Origin: Caldilineaceae bacterium
GTDB lineage: Bacteria; Chloroflexota; Anaerolineae; Caldilineales; Caldilineaceae
Direction: 5' to 3'
DNA: 64,000 nt
Assembly: GCA_014879855.1 (NCBI GenBank)
Contig: JACSRH010000378.1
Location: forward strand, 8,404 to 72,403
Position 1 is the stretch's first letter. Each line of letters opens with the position of its first letter. The notes under the pieces are model-generated. The model was not told the origin of the DNA, did no database searches, and was given only the letters and a program-made list of their open reading frames with translations. This document shows positions 1-9,244 of this stretch, piece by piece. The translations under genes were made by a program, and so were the position numbers.

Positions 1-100
1 AAGGTGCAATGCTGCGTCGAAAGGCGAGACAAGTGAGGGCCATGCCATGGCCGGCAGGTCAGTGCTATCGAGCATAAAGGTTATTGACTCTCTCGACTGC

Positions 101-132
101 TGGTGCATTGAATGGTGCATTGAATGGTGCAC
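101..132 (+). repeat. 12-bp tandem repeat, about 2.7 copies
   Basis: The unit TGGTGCATTGAA occurs twice in direct succession (101-112, 113-124) and is followed by a partial third copy. It lies about 100 bases upstream of the ATG at 229, in the leader of the first gene. No promoter is convincing here: a TTGACT at 84-89 lacks a good -10 partner. Positions 1-100 show no gene. Confidence 0.7.
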
Positions 133-228
133 ATCTGACCATTGAACTGCAACAGCGCCTATAGTAGCATAAGGCTCGGACACTCACATCATTTTCCGCA
201 AATCGCACGTATACAAGCGAGATTTCCT

Positions 229-1440
229 ATGACAGCCAAATTATCTATGTATTTTCTGTGCGCCATACTCGCTATTTTGCCAGCGCTCGTAGCAACTGGT
301 CAATCAACATCCGCGCCTCTGCCGGTGGAAATGTTTGTTTGGGATATTTCCATGGTGGACGAAACGGGACTGGGCAGCGCGCTTGTGATAGACGCAGAGA
401 ACGCCAGCCATATCAGCTACGCTGCACCAGACAGCCCAACGCCCACAATCAGGCTGGCGCAGCAAGCCAACGGCGCCTGGCAGGTGAAGTCGGCGCCCAG
501 CCTGGCCGGCAGCGAGCCTTCACTGGGCGCGGTTACAAGGCTGGCGCTGGACGCGCAAGGCGCCCATCACATCGCCTACATCAGTTACAACCAATTTTCC
601 CAGCGCCTCTACTATGTGACCGACCAGCAGAACCTGGATTGGCAGACGCCAGTGGTGCTGGATAGCGTCAATTTTCCCTCTCCGTCCTCTGTTGCGCTTG
701 CGGTCGATGCAGCAAACCGGCCTCACGTCACGTACTGTGCGCAGGAGCCAAGCACACTGCAACGGCAGCTCCGCTATACGCATTTCGACGGCAGTCAATG
801 GATCAACACTCAGATCGCCAATGAGGAGTGTTGGTACGCCTCGGCGCTTGCCTTTGACAACCAGGGCATCTTGCACACAGCGTTCTACAGCATGGCCCAA
901 GACGGCGCAAGTGGTGTGCTCAAGCACGGCAAGCTGCTCAATGGCGCCTGGGCGATCGACATCGTGGATGACAGCGCCGATGCCGGACGGCGCCTCAGCC
1001 TGGCCCTGGGCAGCGACGACTTGGCGCATATCCTCTATACGCACACCCCAGCAAGTCAAGCAGCGAAGAAAATCGACGTCGCGCCATCGATCAAGTATGC
1101 ACACCAGGTTGCAGGTCAATGGCAGGTTCAGGCCACGGGCGTTGCGCAGTCCGATGGCGGCACGGGAGAGATGGCGTTGGCGCTCGACAGCGCTGACCAG
1201 CCTTCCTTCGTCTACGCCGCACAGAATCCTGCCGCGCTGGTCTTTGCGTGGCGCGACCGCGATGCGTGGCGCTTGTCTGGCATCGAGCAGGAAGCCGCTC
1301 TACTCCAGGGGCTTGCCCTGCAAATCGACAGCGGCGGCAGCCCGCGCGTGGCGTATAGCTTGGACAAGGTGCAAAAGTATGCAGTAGGTCGCCGTGTGAC
1401 TTTGCCAGCTATGCTCCATTTCCCTTTAGCCAGTCGTTAA
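229..1440 (+). CDS. Secreted seven-repeat (propeller-like) protein
   Basis: A protein of 403 residues. I chose the ATG at 229 because it places a typical signal peptide (MTAKLS followed by a hydrophobic stretch ending near ATGQS) at the N terminus; the frame is open upstream only from a TTG at 142. The mature part contains seven variants of one motif, hydrophobic-x-Leu-Ala-Leu-Asp-(S/A)-x-G-x-x-His-hydrophobic-x-Tyr (for example SALVIDAENASHISY, RLALDAQGAHHIAY, VALAVDAANRPHVTY), spaced about 50 residues apart. That is the pattern of a seven-bladed beta-propeller of the BNR/WD40-like type. No catalytic residues are recognisable. It is the only plus-strand gene in the first 48 kb and converges on the catabolic operon. 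Function unknown; the fold is inferred from the repeat spacing. Confidence 0.8.
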   Translation: MTAKLSMYFLCAILAILPALVATGQSTSAPLPVEMFVWDISMVDETGLGSALVIDAENASHISYAAPDSPTPTIRLAQQANGAWQVKSAPSLAGSEPSLGAVTRLALDAQGAHHIAYISYNQFSQRLYYVTDQQNLDWQTPVVLDSVNFPSPSSVALAVDAANRPHVTYCAQEPSTLQRQLRYTHFDGSQWINTQIANEECWYASALAFDNQGILHTAFYSMAQDGASGVLKHGKLLNGAWAIDIVDDSADAGRRLSLALGSDDLAHILYTHTPASQAAKKIDVAPSIKYAHQVAGQWQVQATGVAQSDGGTGEMALALDSADQPSFVYAAQNPAALVFAWRDRDAWRLSGIEQEAALLQGLALQIDSGGSPRVAYSLDKVQKYAVGRRVTLPAMLHFPLASR

Positions 1441-1509
1441 TGCCAACTGTTAATGCCAACTGTTAATGCCAACTGTTAATGCCAGCCGTTAATGCCAGCG
1501 GTTAATATC
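1437..1509 (+). repeat. 13-bp tandem repeat over a stop codon
   Basis: Five head-to-tail copies of TTAATGCCAACTG (the last two diverge to TTAATGCCAGC(C/G)G) start inside the final codons of the propeller gene, whose TAA stop lies in copy one. A partial sixth copy runs into the hairpin at 1509. Each copy carries a TAA, so the stop is backed up by the array. Confidence 0.85.
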
Positions 1510-1552
1510 GTTCCCGGCATGGCGCAGCGACAAGCGCGCCATGCCGGGAACG
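1509..1552. terminator. Bidirectional hairpin terminator between convergent genes
   Basis: A perfect 17-bp inverted repeat (1509-1525 with 1536-1552, arm CGTTCCCGGCATGGCGC) with a 10-base loop lies between the stop of the plus-strand propeller gene and the stop of the minus-strand operon. A short T run follows on the plus side at 1561-1564. Position and stem strength suggest termination in both directions. Confidence 0.75.
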
Positions 1553-1565
1553 TGGAGCAATTTTG

Positions 1566-4280
1566 CTACAGTGAAATCCCCATTGTTCCCCGCGTAATCT
1601 GGAAATCGATATTCCCCATGCTCACACGCTTGGGCGTGTAACGCTGCGCGGCCAGATCTCCCAACTGCGCCAGTATCTGCGCCGGCCACGCCTCGGCCTT
1701 GCCATCGAGCAGCAGATCAAGTTCGGGCGCAAGGTCGGGCGGGCAGTCGGCGCTGGTTGCGAGCTCCAGCACCGGCACGAGCGGATGCCCCTGCACCGGA
1801 TGCGCGCCGACGTAGGCCAGCACAACATCCACGCCGGTGGCTCCCAGTCCGGTAATGATCTCCACTGGGTGATCAGTGGGCGTCGCCATGATGTGCAGGC
1901 CGGACACGGAGAAGCGACCCGCATAAGGGAGTGTAGGCCGTAAGACGCCCGGATCGGCGAGGACGCCGTCGACAAAGGCCGGCGTGTGGAGCAGGTAGCC
2001 CGACTCCGCCACGACAACCGAGCCGCCCGCGGCCGCTAGATTGGCCGCAAGTTCGGCCAGGGCCTGTGCGGCGAGTGCAGGCAGCGGCGCCGTCGCCAAC
2101 AGGCCGATGCGCAGCGAAGCCAGCGTGCCCCGCACAGGCAGCGGAGTTGCATCGGTGGCCGCTGTTGCGGCAAACCATGCCTCGACCTTGTCCAGCGCGC
2201 TGATAATGCCGCCGTCCAACTGCACGCTGGCCCAGCCGAAGGCTTGCAGATCTTCCCCCTGCTCCAGCAGCCTCTGTTGCATATAATCGTTGTGCGACAC
2301 CTCACAGCCATGTTCCAGCAGCAGACACCTGCCAACCGCAGGGTGCGTAGCATAGCCCAGCAACGTCGGCGTCGAGATCGCAATGGCTTCGCCGGTGGCG
2401 TCCGTGCAGCCCTCGGTGTGCACCAGCGCCACATAGCGGGTGCGCCCCGGTCCAATCCCCACCTGCCTACGATTGAGCCGGCTGGCGGCCAGATAGGCGA
2501 CCTGTGCGGCGCACAAACTTGTTGGTACAATCAAGCCCACCTGCTCAAGAACCGGCCCCTTGGATGTCCCGATCGCCTCATAGACAAACTCCAAAGGCTG
2601 CACCGGCGCCTTCGTTGCCAGCGGCAGGCCGCTCTCTTTTGATCGTCCCGTTTCTTTGTCTCCCTCTCTCCCTGTCTCTCCCGCTGTCCCCTGCCGCCAA
2701 TTGCGCCAGATTTGCACCTGCGCGTGCCCGGCGCGTTCGCCCGCGGTTCGTTCGCCCGCGGCCACGCGCAATGTCAGGTCAACCAGCGCCTCGCCCAGCG
2801 CGTCCATCGCCGCGCCGTCGAGATAGGCGCCGGCGTTGACATCCATATCCTTGGAGAGCAACGCGAAGCGCGGGGTGGTCGTCACGACTTTGATGGTCGG
2901 CACAAAGGGGAAATTGGTCACCGAACCATTGCCTGTCGTGAAGTAGATGACGTTACAGCCCGACGCCACCTGGCCAGCCACGCTTTCCAGATCGAGGCCT
3001 GGGCTGTCCATAAAGTAGAAGCCCGGTTCCGCCATGCGTGCGCCATAGTCGATGGCATAATCGAGCCGCGTGTCAGGGTGCTTTTTCATCGCCGCGCCGA
3101 TCGATTTGAGGATGATGTTGTACAGCCCGCGGAACTTATTGCCATCCGACGGGTTGCCTTCGGCGGATGTGCCATGCGCGGCCGCGTACGCGACGAAACG
3201 GTCGCGCATCGCCAGATAGCGTTGTGCGGTCGCCAGATCGCGCACTCTGTCGAGCATATAGGGTTCAGCGCCGATCAGTTCCGGCGTCTCAGCCAGGTTG
3301 GCGTAGCCGCCGTAACCGACGATGCGATGGCCGGCCCAGCCGATCAGCGGGTTGGCCGACACGCCGGAGAATGCGTCGGACCCGCCGCATTGCAGGCCGA
3401 TCTTGAGATTCGCCGCGGATGCTGGCGTGCGCGGCGTGGCGTTGACCGTGTCCAGCCAGCCAGCGACGATATCACTGCCGCGCGCCAGGGTTTCCTCAAA
3501 CGCGCTGGTCAGCGATAGAAGGGCGTGCGGCGTTTCGTCCAGCGGATAGCCATGTTCGACCATGAAGTCGCGCAACAGCGTGTTGTTGATGGGCTCCCAC
3601 CCCGCGTCAACAGCAAGGATCGCGCCGACGTTGGCGTGCACCATGAAGCCGGCCAGCGTGCGCAGGACGTGGTCGCGATTGTTGGCGCCCGGCGCGCTGC
3701 CCTCCGTGTGCGCCGCGGCCACGATGCCGTCGATGTTGGCATAGCCCGTTGCCAATCCCTTGAGCCGATCCTCCAGCGCGCGCACAAAGCTGCCGGTGGC
3801 CGAACTGGTTCCGAGCAGGACAATGAAATTGCGCGTGCCAACCCCACGAGCAGCGCCGCGTTGAAAGCCAAGAAAGGCTGGTGCGCGCGCGACGTGTGGG
3901 GTTGGCGGCGCCGGCCGAAAAGTGGCGGGGTCAACTGCATAGTCGATCGCGCGATCGACGAAGTTGGCTGCCATCGGCAGCTCGGCGGTCACGCTGCGGT
4001 TGCGCAGCGACTTCAGCGTGCGTTCGTTGCAGACGTAGCCGCCTGTTGCGATTGATTGCGTCGCCGCGCCGAAGGGCAGGCGCCACGAGAGCAGCAACTC
4101 ACCCGGCGCGATCGGGCGCACCGCAAAGCGATGACCTTCAAGCACCGTGTGGGATAGCGCCACCACCTGTCCGTCGATGGCAACGCGTGCGCCCGCCTCC
4201 AGACGCCGGATCGCGATGGCTGTGTTGTCGCCAGGCATAGGCAGCCGGGCAATGGCTTCAAACGGATGAATTGGGTGCAT
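1566..4280 (-). CDS. UxaA-type altronate dehydratase family, extended form
   Basis: A 904-residue member of the altronate/galactarate dehydratase family, which removes water from sugar acids in an iron-dependent way. The ATG at 4280 is set by a strong AGGAGG just upstream; the frame is open further up without a signal. An SAF domain fills about residues 10-75. The family signature [12 protein letters not shown] is at 295-306, followed by the [13 protein letters not shown] and [10 protein letters not shown] blocks. Known relatives are near 500 residues. The extra length is a charged linker (Gly/Glu/Lys-rich, about residue 570) and a C-terminal third repeating the family's HTEGC...HGCE block (from residue 621). 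In the first copy at 191 the motif reads [11 protein letters not shown], so its cysteine is gone. Last gene of the catabolic operon; substrate unknown. Confidence 0.8.
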   Translation of the reverse strand: MHPIHPFEAIARLPMPGDNTAIAIRRLEAGARVAIDGQVVALSHTVLEGHRFAVRPIAPGELLLSWRLPFGAATQSIATGGYVCNERTLKSLRNRSVTAELPMAANFVDRAIDYAVDPATFRPAPPTPHVARAPAFLGFQRGAARGVGTRNFIVLLGTSSATGSFVRALEDRLKGLATGYANIDGIVAAAHTEGSAPGANNRDHVLRTLAGFMVHANVGAILAVDAGWEPINNTLLRDFMVEHGYPLDETPHALLSLTSAFEETLARGSDIVAGWLDTVNATPRTPASAANLKIGLQCGGSDAFSGVSANPLIGWAGHRIVGYGGYANLAETPELIGAEPYMLDRVRDLATAQRYLAMRDRFVAYAAAHGTSAEGNPSDGNKFRGLYNIILKSIGAAMKKHPDTRLDYAIDYGARMAEPGFYFMDSPGLDLESVAGQVASGCNVIYFTTGNGSVTNFPFVPTIKVVTTTPRFALLSKDMDVNAGAYLDGAAMDALGEALVDLTLRVAAGERTAGERAGHAQVQIWRNWRQGTAGETGREGDKETGRSKESGLPLATKAPVQPLEFVYEAIGTSKGPVLEQVGLIVPTSLCAAQVAYLAASRLNRRQVGIGPGRTRYVALVHTEGCTDATGEAIAISTPTLLGYATHPAVGRCLLLEHGCEVSHNDYMQQRLLEQGEDLQAFGWASVQLDGGIISALDKVEAWFAATAATDATPLPVRGTLASLRIGLLATAPLPALAAQALAELAANLAAAGGSVVVAESGYLLHTPAFVDGVLADPGVLRPTLPYAGRFSVSGLHIMATPTDHPVEIITGLGATGVDVVLAYVGAHPVQGHPLVPVLELATSADCPPDLAPELDLLLDGKAEAWPAQILAQLGDLAAQRYTPKRVSMGNIDFQITRGTMGISL

Positions 4281-4355
4281 GAAAAATCCTCCTGGAATGC
4301 CCAGCTTGCCGGCGGCAACACTATTCTCCGGCCGCGCCCCACGCACCGCGGCGCC

Positions 4356-4467
4356 GATAGGCCACGGATGGGGCGGATCAGACAGATGCAAACGGATAAA
4401 ACGGATGGAAAATCGGGTCTAGAAAATCCGTGTCATTCCGCCTCATCCGCCAAATCCGCGGTCTATA
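4356..4467. repeat. Dispersed palindromic intergenic repeat, copy 1
   Basis: An imperfect inverted repeat with ends ATAGGCCACGGAT and ATCCGCGGTCTAT, built internally of GGCGGAT / ACGGAT words on one arm and ATCCGCC / ATCCG words on the other. A clear second copy lies at 20992-21087 and a degraded one at 52119-52195. It fills most of the gap between the PLP enzyme and the dehydratase gene, so it would be transcribed within the operon as a long hairpin. Confidence 0.8.
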
Positions 4468-4469
4468 GC

Positions 4470-5846
4470 TTATAAAGCCCCACGCACCTGGGCGATCAGC
4501 GGGTCGATCTCCTTGATCTTCTCATATTCCGCGTCCCAGAAGCTCTGGTCGGCCATCTGACGAATATAGTCAGCGCTGTAGCCAAAACGCGTCCACAAAT
4601 CGGCCTTCATCTGCTGCAGGCGTTCGTGCTGCCCGCCCCGGTTCAGGTCGATAATCTCGCCCAGGCTGGCGCCGAGGAAGACGCTTTTCGCCCACATCTC
4701 AAGCTGGTCGTCGCTCGGTTTGCCGCCGATCCGTCCGTACAGCGCCTGGCTCACCGAAGGATAGCGGTCGTAGGAATCGGTGGCGATCGTCACGACATTG
4801 TCCTCTGGCCCCAATCCCAGATATTTAGCAGTCTTGATCGCGCCCACAACGTTGCAGATGCAGCTTGGCCCAAAACGCCCCACCAAAGCCTGGGCGATCT
4901 CGCTGGGCACGCCCAGCCGGTCGGCCAGGACGTGCGCGCCATTCTGGATGACCTCCATGCCACGCACGGTGTCTTCATCGTGAATGAGCATCAGCAGATC
5001 GCTGTTGAAGACGTTGTGGATCAGCGTCACCATCTTGTCGCCGATGCCTTCGATGCGATGCTGCCCTTGCCCGCCGTCGTAGAGCGTGCTGCATTCGCGC
5101 GGCTCCAGCGCCACGATCCTGGCGTCGGGGTAAAGCGACTTGATGTAGTCGCCCGCGGCCAGCGTGCCCGCGCTCCCTGGCGCACTGGCGAACGCGGCGA
5201 CGCGCCCGTTGCCGATGCCTTGCACTGCATCGAGCACAGCCTTGCCGGTGACATGGCGGTGGAAGCGATAATTGGGCATCAGTTCGAACTGCGCCAGCGT
5301 AACGTACTGCTCCGGCTTGCTCACATACTCGCTGTGGGTGCGCTCCAGCGTGAGAATGACGTCGGACTCGGTGCCAGGCGTCAGGTCAAGGCTGCCTTTG
5401 TACTTCTCGATGCGGTCGTAGCGCTCTTCGCTCATGTTGTCGGGCATGACAACAATGGCCTGGTAGCCCTTGAGCAGGCTGACGTAGGCCGTGCCGATGC
5501 CGAAATTGCCGGTGCTGGGGCCGATCACCGTGCGGTCGCCGGGGCGCAAGTGATGGAGCGCCTCATTTTCAGCGAGCGTGGCATAGGCCGGGCCAACCTT
5601 CATGCTGCCGCTGGGGAAAGTGCGCCCACTCAGCAGGACAATATTGGCCTGCACGCCCGTCAGTTCTTTGGGCAGGACAATTTTTTCCGCGGCGTTGCCA
5701 GTGTTCTTCCAGTTGATGTTGAACAGGTTGATGGGATTCAACTCGTCGTTGCGCGCCGCATTTGCCGCTGTGCGCAACGCGTCGGGGAGCAACAATGGAT
5801 TGCGCATTTCGCCATAGGTAGGGCCGGAAACAATGGGACGGGTCAC
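4470..5846 (-). CDS. PLP-dependent enzyme, cysteine synthase/threonine synthase fold
   Basis: A 458-residue fold-type II PLP enzyme. GTG at 5846 is preferred: AAGGAG sits 8 bases upstream and the protein then begins VTRPIVSGPTYGEM; no better start exists in the longer open frame. The Schiff-base lysine is the K in SGSMKVGPA, and the phosphate-binding loop is GPSTGNFGIGTAY. Family members catalyse beta-replacement or elimination on amino acids (cysteine synthase, serine/threonine dehydratase, diaminopropionate lyase); the exact reaction cannot be read from sequence. It has its own leader with a candidate promoter (5910-5937) and lies 172 bases below the DhaM fusion, so it may be transcribed separately with the dehydratase gene. 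Confidence 0.75.
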   Translation of the reverse strand: MTRPIVSGPTYGEMRNPLLLPDALRTAANAARNDELNPINLFNINWKNTGNAAEKIVLPKELTGVQANIVLLSGRTFPSGSMKVGPAYATLAENEALHHLRPGDRTVIGPSTGNFGIGTAYVSLLKGYQAIVVMPDNMSEERYDRIEKYKGSLDLTPGTESDVILTLERTHSEYVSKPEQYVTLAQFELMPNYRFHRHVTGKAVLDAVQGIGNGRVAAFASAPGSAGTLAAGDYIKSLYPDARIVALEPRECSTLYDGGQGQHRIEGIGDKMVTLIHNVFNSDLLMLIHDEDTVRGMEVIQNGAHVLADRLGVPSEIAQALVGRFGPSCICNVVGAIKTAKYLGLGPEDNVVTIATDSYDRYPSVSQALYGRIGGKPSDDQLEMWAKSVFLGASLGEIIDLNRGGQHERLQQMKADLWTRFGYSADYIRQMADQSFWDAEYEKIKEIDPLIAQVRGAL

Positions 5847-5909
5847 AGACAATTCTCCTTTGAAGGTTGACCGCACTGATATAACGACTGGATCAACAAA
5901 ACCGCTGGG

Positions 5910-5937
5910 TGTATATATCCGTACAGGATAAACACAA
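5910..5937 (-). promoter_or_regulatory. Candidate promoter with internal palindrome
   Basis: On the minus strand TTGTGT (5932-5937) and TATACA (5910-5915) are 16 bases apart, about 60 bases upstream of the GTG at 5846. Between them is the palindrome TATCC-GTACA-GGATA (5916-5930), placed where a repressor would block polymerase. Sequence match only. Confidence 0.35.
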
Positions 5938-6017
5938 GCGCGCAAAGATGCAATCCAGAAGCGCCTACAGGATTGCCGCTCACTGGGAAACACTGGAAAT
6001 TGGGACTGGCAGGCCCA

Positions 6018-8579
6018 TCACGGCTCAACGGTTTGCTGCTGTTCCGCTGCTGCGACCTCATTCAGATAGGCCTCGACCTCGGCGGCAGTGTTCATCTCCA
6101 AAGCCACCGCAGCAATGCGTTGTGCATCTGGCCTGGATAAGCGCCGAATGCGCGACTTGACGGCCGGGATCGAGGGCGCGTTCATGCTCAGCTCGTCAAT
6201 GCCCAGCCCCACCAACAGCGCCGTCGCATGGGAATCGCCAGCCAATTCCCCGCAGAGACCGACGTGGATGCCGTGCGCATGACCTGCTTCCACCACCTCG
6301 CGGATCGCGCGCAGCAGCGCCGGCTGATACGCGTTGACCAGCCCGGCGACCGCGGCATTGCCACGATCGGCCGCCATCACATATTGAGTAAGGTCGTTGG
6401 TGCCAATACTGAAAAAGTCGACGAGTCGCGCCAGGTGATCGGCAAGCAGCACGGCAGCAGGCGTCTCGATCATGATGCCGCGCGGGATATCTTCATCAAA
6501 AGCCAGCCCATCTTTCTGAAGGTCGGCGCAGATCTCGTCGATCAAAGCATCCACCATCACCAGTTCATCCCATGTGCTGACCATCGGAAACATGATGCGG
6601 ATGGAATGTTCGGCGGCCGCACGCAGGATCGCACGCAGTTGCGGTCGAAACAACCCAGGATGATCCAGACAGTAGCGCAACCCGCGTTTCCCAAGAAATG
6701 GGTTCGCCTCATGCGGCTGGCGTAGATAGGGCAACATTTTATCGCCCCCAATGTCGAGCGTGCGAATGACGAGCGGACGGTCGCGCAGGCGGTCGCGCAG
6801 ACGGTGCGCCGCGTCGAGATAGGCAGCCAACTGCTCCTCTTCGGAAGGAGGCGCCGCGCGGTCGAGATAGAGGAACTCGGTGCGAAAGAGGCCAACGCCC
6901 TCGGCGCCGCTGGCCAATGCCAGGTCGACGTCGAAAGGTAGATTGATGTTGGCGCTCACCACGATGGCGCCTCCATCGCGCAACAGCGCAGGCGATTGCG
7001 CTCCCTTGCGGGCGGCCACGCGCTGGGCTTGCCAGTGGGCGCGGCGTTCGTCAAGCTGCTCGATCAGCGACGCATCAGGCGCCAGCCAGACCTGGCCTGC
7101 GCCTCCATCCAGAGCGATCTGCTGGCCGTCAGCGATGGTTGCCACGATAGCGCCAGCCCCGACTACAGCCGGGATGCCCAGCGCACGCGCCAGGATCGCG
7201 CTGTGGCTGGTGGCGCCGCCTTCAGCAGTTACAATGCCAAGCACGCGCTCCAGCGGCAACCGCGCCACATCAGAAGGCGTCAGTTCGCGCGCCACCAGGA
7301 TCGAGGGCGCCGGCGGTGTAAAGAGAGCGGCATCGATCGGCGCGCCGGTGAGAGCACGCAAGACGCGCTGCCCCGCGTCGAGCAGATCATCGGCGCGCCG
7401 CGAAAGATAAGGATCGTCCAGGGCGCGGTAACGTCCGACAACGGCTTGCAGCGCCTGACTCCAGGCGCTGGCCGCGTCGATGTGGCGCAGTTCAATGGCC
7501 TGCTGCGCGGCTTCGCTCAGCTCGCGGTCGATGATCATCAGAATTTGCGCTTCGAAGATGCCGGCTTCGCTGGGGCCGGCGCGCCGGCTTAGTTCACTGC
7601 GCAAGATGCGGAGTTGCGCGACGACGGCAGTGATGGCTTCCGCCAATCGTCGTCGTTCGGCCGTGGCGTCGGCAATCGTGTGCTCCTCAACGTCGATTGC
7701 AACGCTTTTGAGCCGAAACGCCGGCCCATACGCGATGCCTTCGGAGGCTGCCACCCCAGGCAAGGCCGCGCCGTCCTCCATGATCGAGGCGGCCGCGATG
7801 ATCTCAGTCGGCTCAGTCACTGCGATAGGATCGCCAAAATTGTCGAGCGCCAACGCCTCGATCGCCTCCAGCGCGGCAAACGCCTCTTCCCCCGTCGCGC
7901 TCACGACAACGACATCTTTCTGGCGTGCGCCGAGCGTCACGACCTGGTTCATGCTGGTGGCCGAAACCGTGCGCGCATTGTGCGTGAGCATCACCTGGGC
8001 ATTGAACTGCGCGGCCAGGCTGACCAGGCGGGCCGCGGGGCGGGCATGCAACCCAAGCTGGTTGGGGATGACGATAGTCAATTTGGCGGTGGACGCGCCA
8101 GGGGGCGCCCCTGCGTCAATTTCTTCCATCATGGTGTCTGGAGGGGGCAGGAGGCGCTGCCAGGCGACCAGTTGCTCGGTTTTGGCCGACAGCGCGCCGC
8201 GCGCCTCGGTGTAAACCTCAGCCAGCGTTCCGCCGATCCTGGCGCGCACGGCCGCCGCCAACGCGCCCTCCACCAGCGGCGCCTCGCAGAGAAAGACGCG
8301 TGCGCGCAACTCGTCAGGCAGAAAGTCAAGCGCGGCTTCGGCGCTCATCATGGCGCTGCCCAGATCCATCAACACCAGCACGCTGCTTACATTGTCGCGC
8401 GCCAGCAGCGACGTGATGGCGGCGGACACCCTGGCGGGGTCTGTGCCGATCGGCGCTTCCGCTATATCCGTGCCGCCAGCCAACGCAATGGGCACGTCGC
8501 CCTGCACCATCTGATCGACCAGTTCGAGGACACCCTCGGCCAGCCGCGCGCTGTGAGAAACAATGACAAGTCCGATCAT
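6018..8579 (-). CDS. dhaM: DhaM-HPr-Enzyme I fusion phosphotransferase
   Basis: An 853-residue PEP-dependent phosphoryl donor for dihydroxyacetone kinase. Residues 1-130 form the EIIA-mannose-like DhaM domain with phospho-histidine H9 (VSHS). Residues 165-250 are HPr, with active histidine H178 in GLHARPA. Residues 270-853 are a complete Enzyme I, with phospho-histidine H459 in GGATSHSAILARALG and the C-terminal PEP-binding part ending in GLCGELAGD. E. coli DhaM, by contrast, carries only a truncated Enzyme I. The phosphate path is therefore PEP, H459, H178, H9, then the DhaL-bound nucleotide. ATG at 8579; no strong ribosome site, but it lies 9 bases after dhaL, so coupling is likely. No sugar EII permease is in the window. 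Confidence 0.93.
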   Translation of the reverse strand: MIGLVIVSHSARLAEGVLELVDQMVQGDVPIALAGGTDIAEAPIGTDPARVSAAITSLLARDNVSSVLVLMDLGSAMMSAEAALDFLPDELRARVFLCEAPLVEGALAAAVRARIGGTLAEVYTEARGALSAKTEQLVAWQRLLPPPDTMMEEIDAGAPPGASTAKLTIVIPNQLGLHARPAARLVSLAAQFNAQVMLTHNARTVSATSMNQVVTLGARQKDVVVVSATGEEAFAALEAIEALALDNFGDPIAVTEPTEIIAAASIMEDGAALPGVAASEGIAYGPAFRLKSVAIDVEEHTIADATAERRRLAEAITAVVAQLRILRSELSRRAGPSEAGIFEAQILMIIDRELSEAAQQAIELRHIDAASAWSQALQAVVGRYRALDDPYLSRRADDLLDAGQRVLRALTGAPIDAALFTPPAPSILVARELTPSDVARLPLERVLGIVTAEGGATSHSAILARALGIPAVVGAGAIVATIADGQQIALDGGAGQVWLAPDASLIEQLDERRAHWQAQRVAARKGAQSPALLRDGGAIVVSANINLPFDVDLALASGAEGVGLFRTEFLYLDRAAPPSEEEQLAAYLDAAHRLRDRLRDRPLVIRTLDIGGDKMLPYLRQPHEANPFLGKRGLRYCLDHPGLFRPQLRAILRAAAEHSIRIMFPMVSTWDELVMVDALIDEICADLQKDGLAFDEDIPRGIMIETPAAVLLADHLARLVDFFSIGTNDLTQYVMAADRGNAAVAGLVNAYQPALLRAIREVVEAGHAHGIHVGLCGELAGDSHATALLVGLGIDELSMNAPSIPAVKSRIRRLSRPDAQRIAAVALEMNTAAEVEAYLNEVAAAEQQQTVEP

Positions 8580-8588
8580 GAGATAGTT

Positions 8589-9230
8589 TTATATTTCACT
8601 CGGCGCGGCCAACGTATCCGCCAGCGCGCGCAAAATCAAGTAGCTCGATGTAGCGCCCGGATCTTGATGGCCGACGCTGCGTTCGCCCAGATAGCTGGCG
8701 CGGCCTTTTCTGGCTTGTAAGGGCAGGGTGTCGCGCATTCCCTGCTCCGCGGCGGTGGCGCACGCGCGAAACGCTGTTGCTGCTGGTTGTCCCGCGGCCA
8801 ACGCGGCTTTCAGCGCAAGCAGCGCGGGCGTCCAGGCGTCGATCATCGTCTTGTCGCCCAGCGCCGCGCGCCCGCGCTGCACGATGCCATCACGGCCAGC
8901 CTCCAGCGCGGCCAACAGTTCGTCTCCGCGCAACGCCTCTCGATCGCCGGCGACGCCCGCGGCTTTGAGAAAGAAATTGCCGTAGAGCATGCCGCTGGCG
9001 CCCCCCACGGAAGACATCAAGGTCATGCCGGTGGTCTGGAAGAGGGCGCGCGCCGGTTGTCCAGGCTGCGCGGCCAGCTTCTGCACGACGGCGCTAAACC
9101 CACGTGCGATGTTTGCCCCATGATCGGCGTCGCCGATCGCGGCGTCCAGTTCGGTGAGGTGCTCCTTATTTTCGTCGAGAAGCGTCGCTGCACGTTGCAA
9201 CCAGGCCTCAAGCTGTGTGGTGGTGATCAT
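8589..9230 (-). CDS. dhaL: Dihydroxyacetone kinase subunit L
   Basis: A 213-residue nucleotide-binding subunit. In the PTS-type enzyme DhaL keeps ADP tightly bound; DhaM rephosphorylates it to ATP, and it phosphorylates the ketose held by DhaK. The Mg-binding aspartates are in DAAIGDADHGANIARGF, and the GGASGMLYG loop follows. The ATG at 9230 has AAGGAG five bases upstream, overlapping the end of dhaK, so the two are translated as a pair. The length is normal for the family. Dak-family kinases can also act on C4 ketoses such as erythrulose, which fits the dehydrogenases next door. Confidence 0.93.
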   Translation of the reverse strand: MITTTQLEAWLQRAATLLDENKEHLTELDAAIGDADHGANIARGFSAVVQKLAAQPGQPARALFQTTGMTLMSSVGGASGMLYGNFFLKAAGVAGDREALRGDELLAALEAGRDGIVQRGRAALGDKTMIDAWTPALLALKAALAAGQPAATAFRACATAAEQGMRDTLPLQARKGRASYLGERSVGHQDPGATSSYLILRALADTLAAPSEI

Positions 9231-9244
9231 CGCGTCTCCTTCCA

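Noticed and set aside
4626..5870. 414-codon plus-strand frame
   Set aside because: Lies opposite the PLP enzyme and has no recognisable motif; shadow of the real gene.
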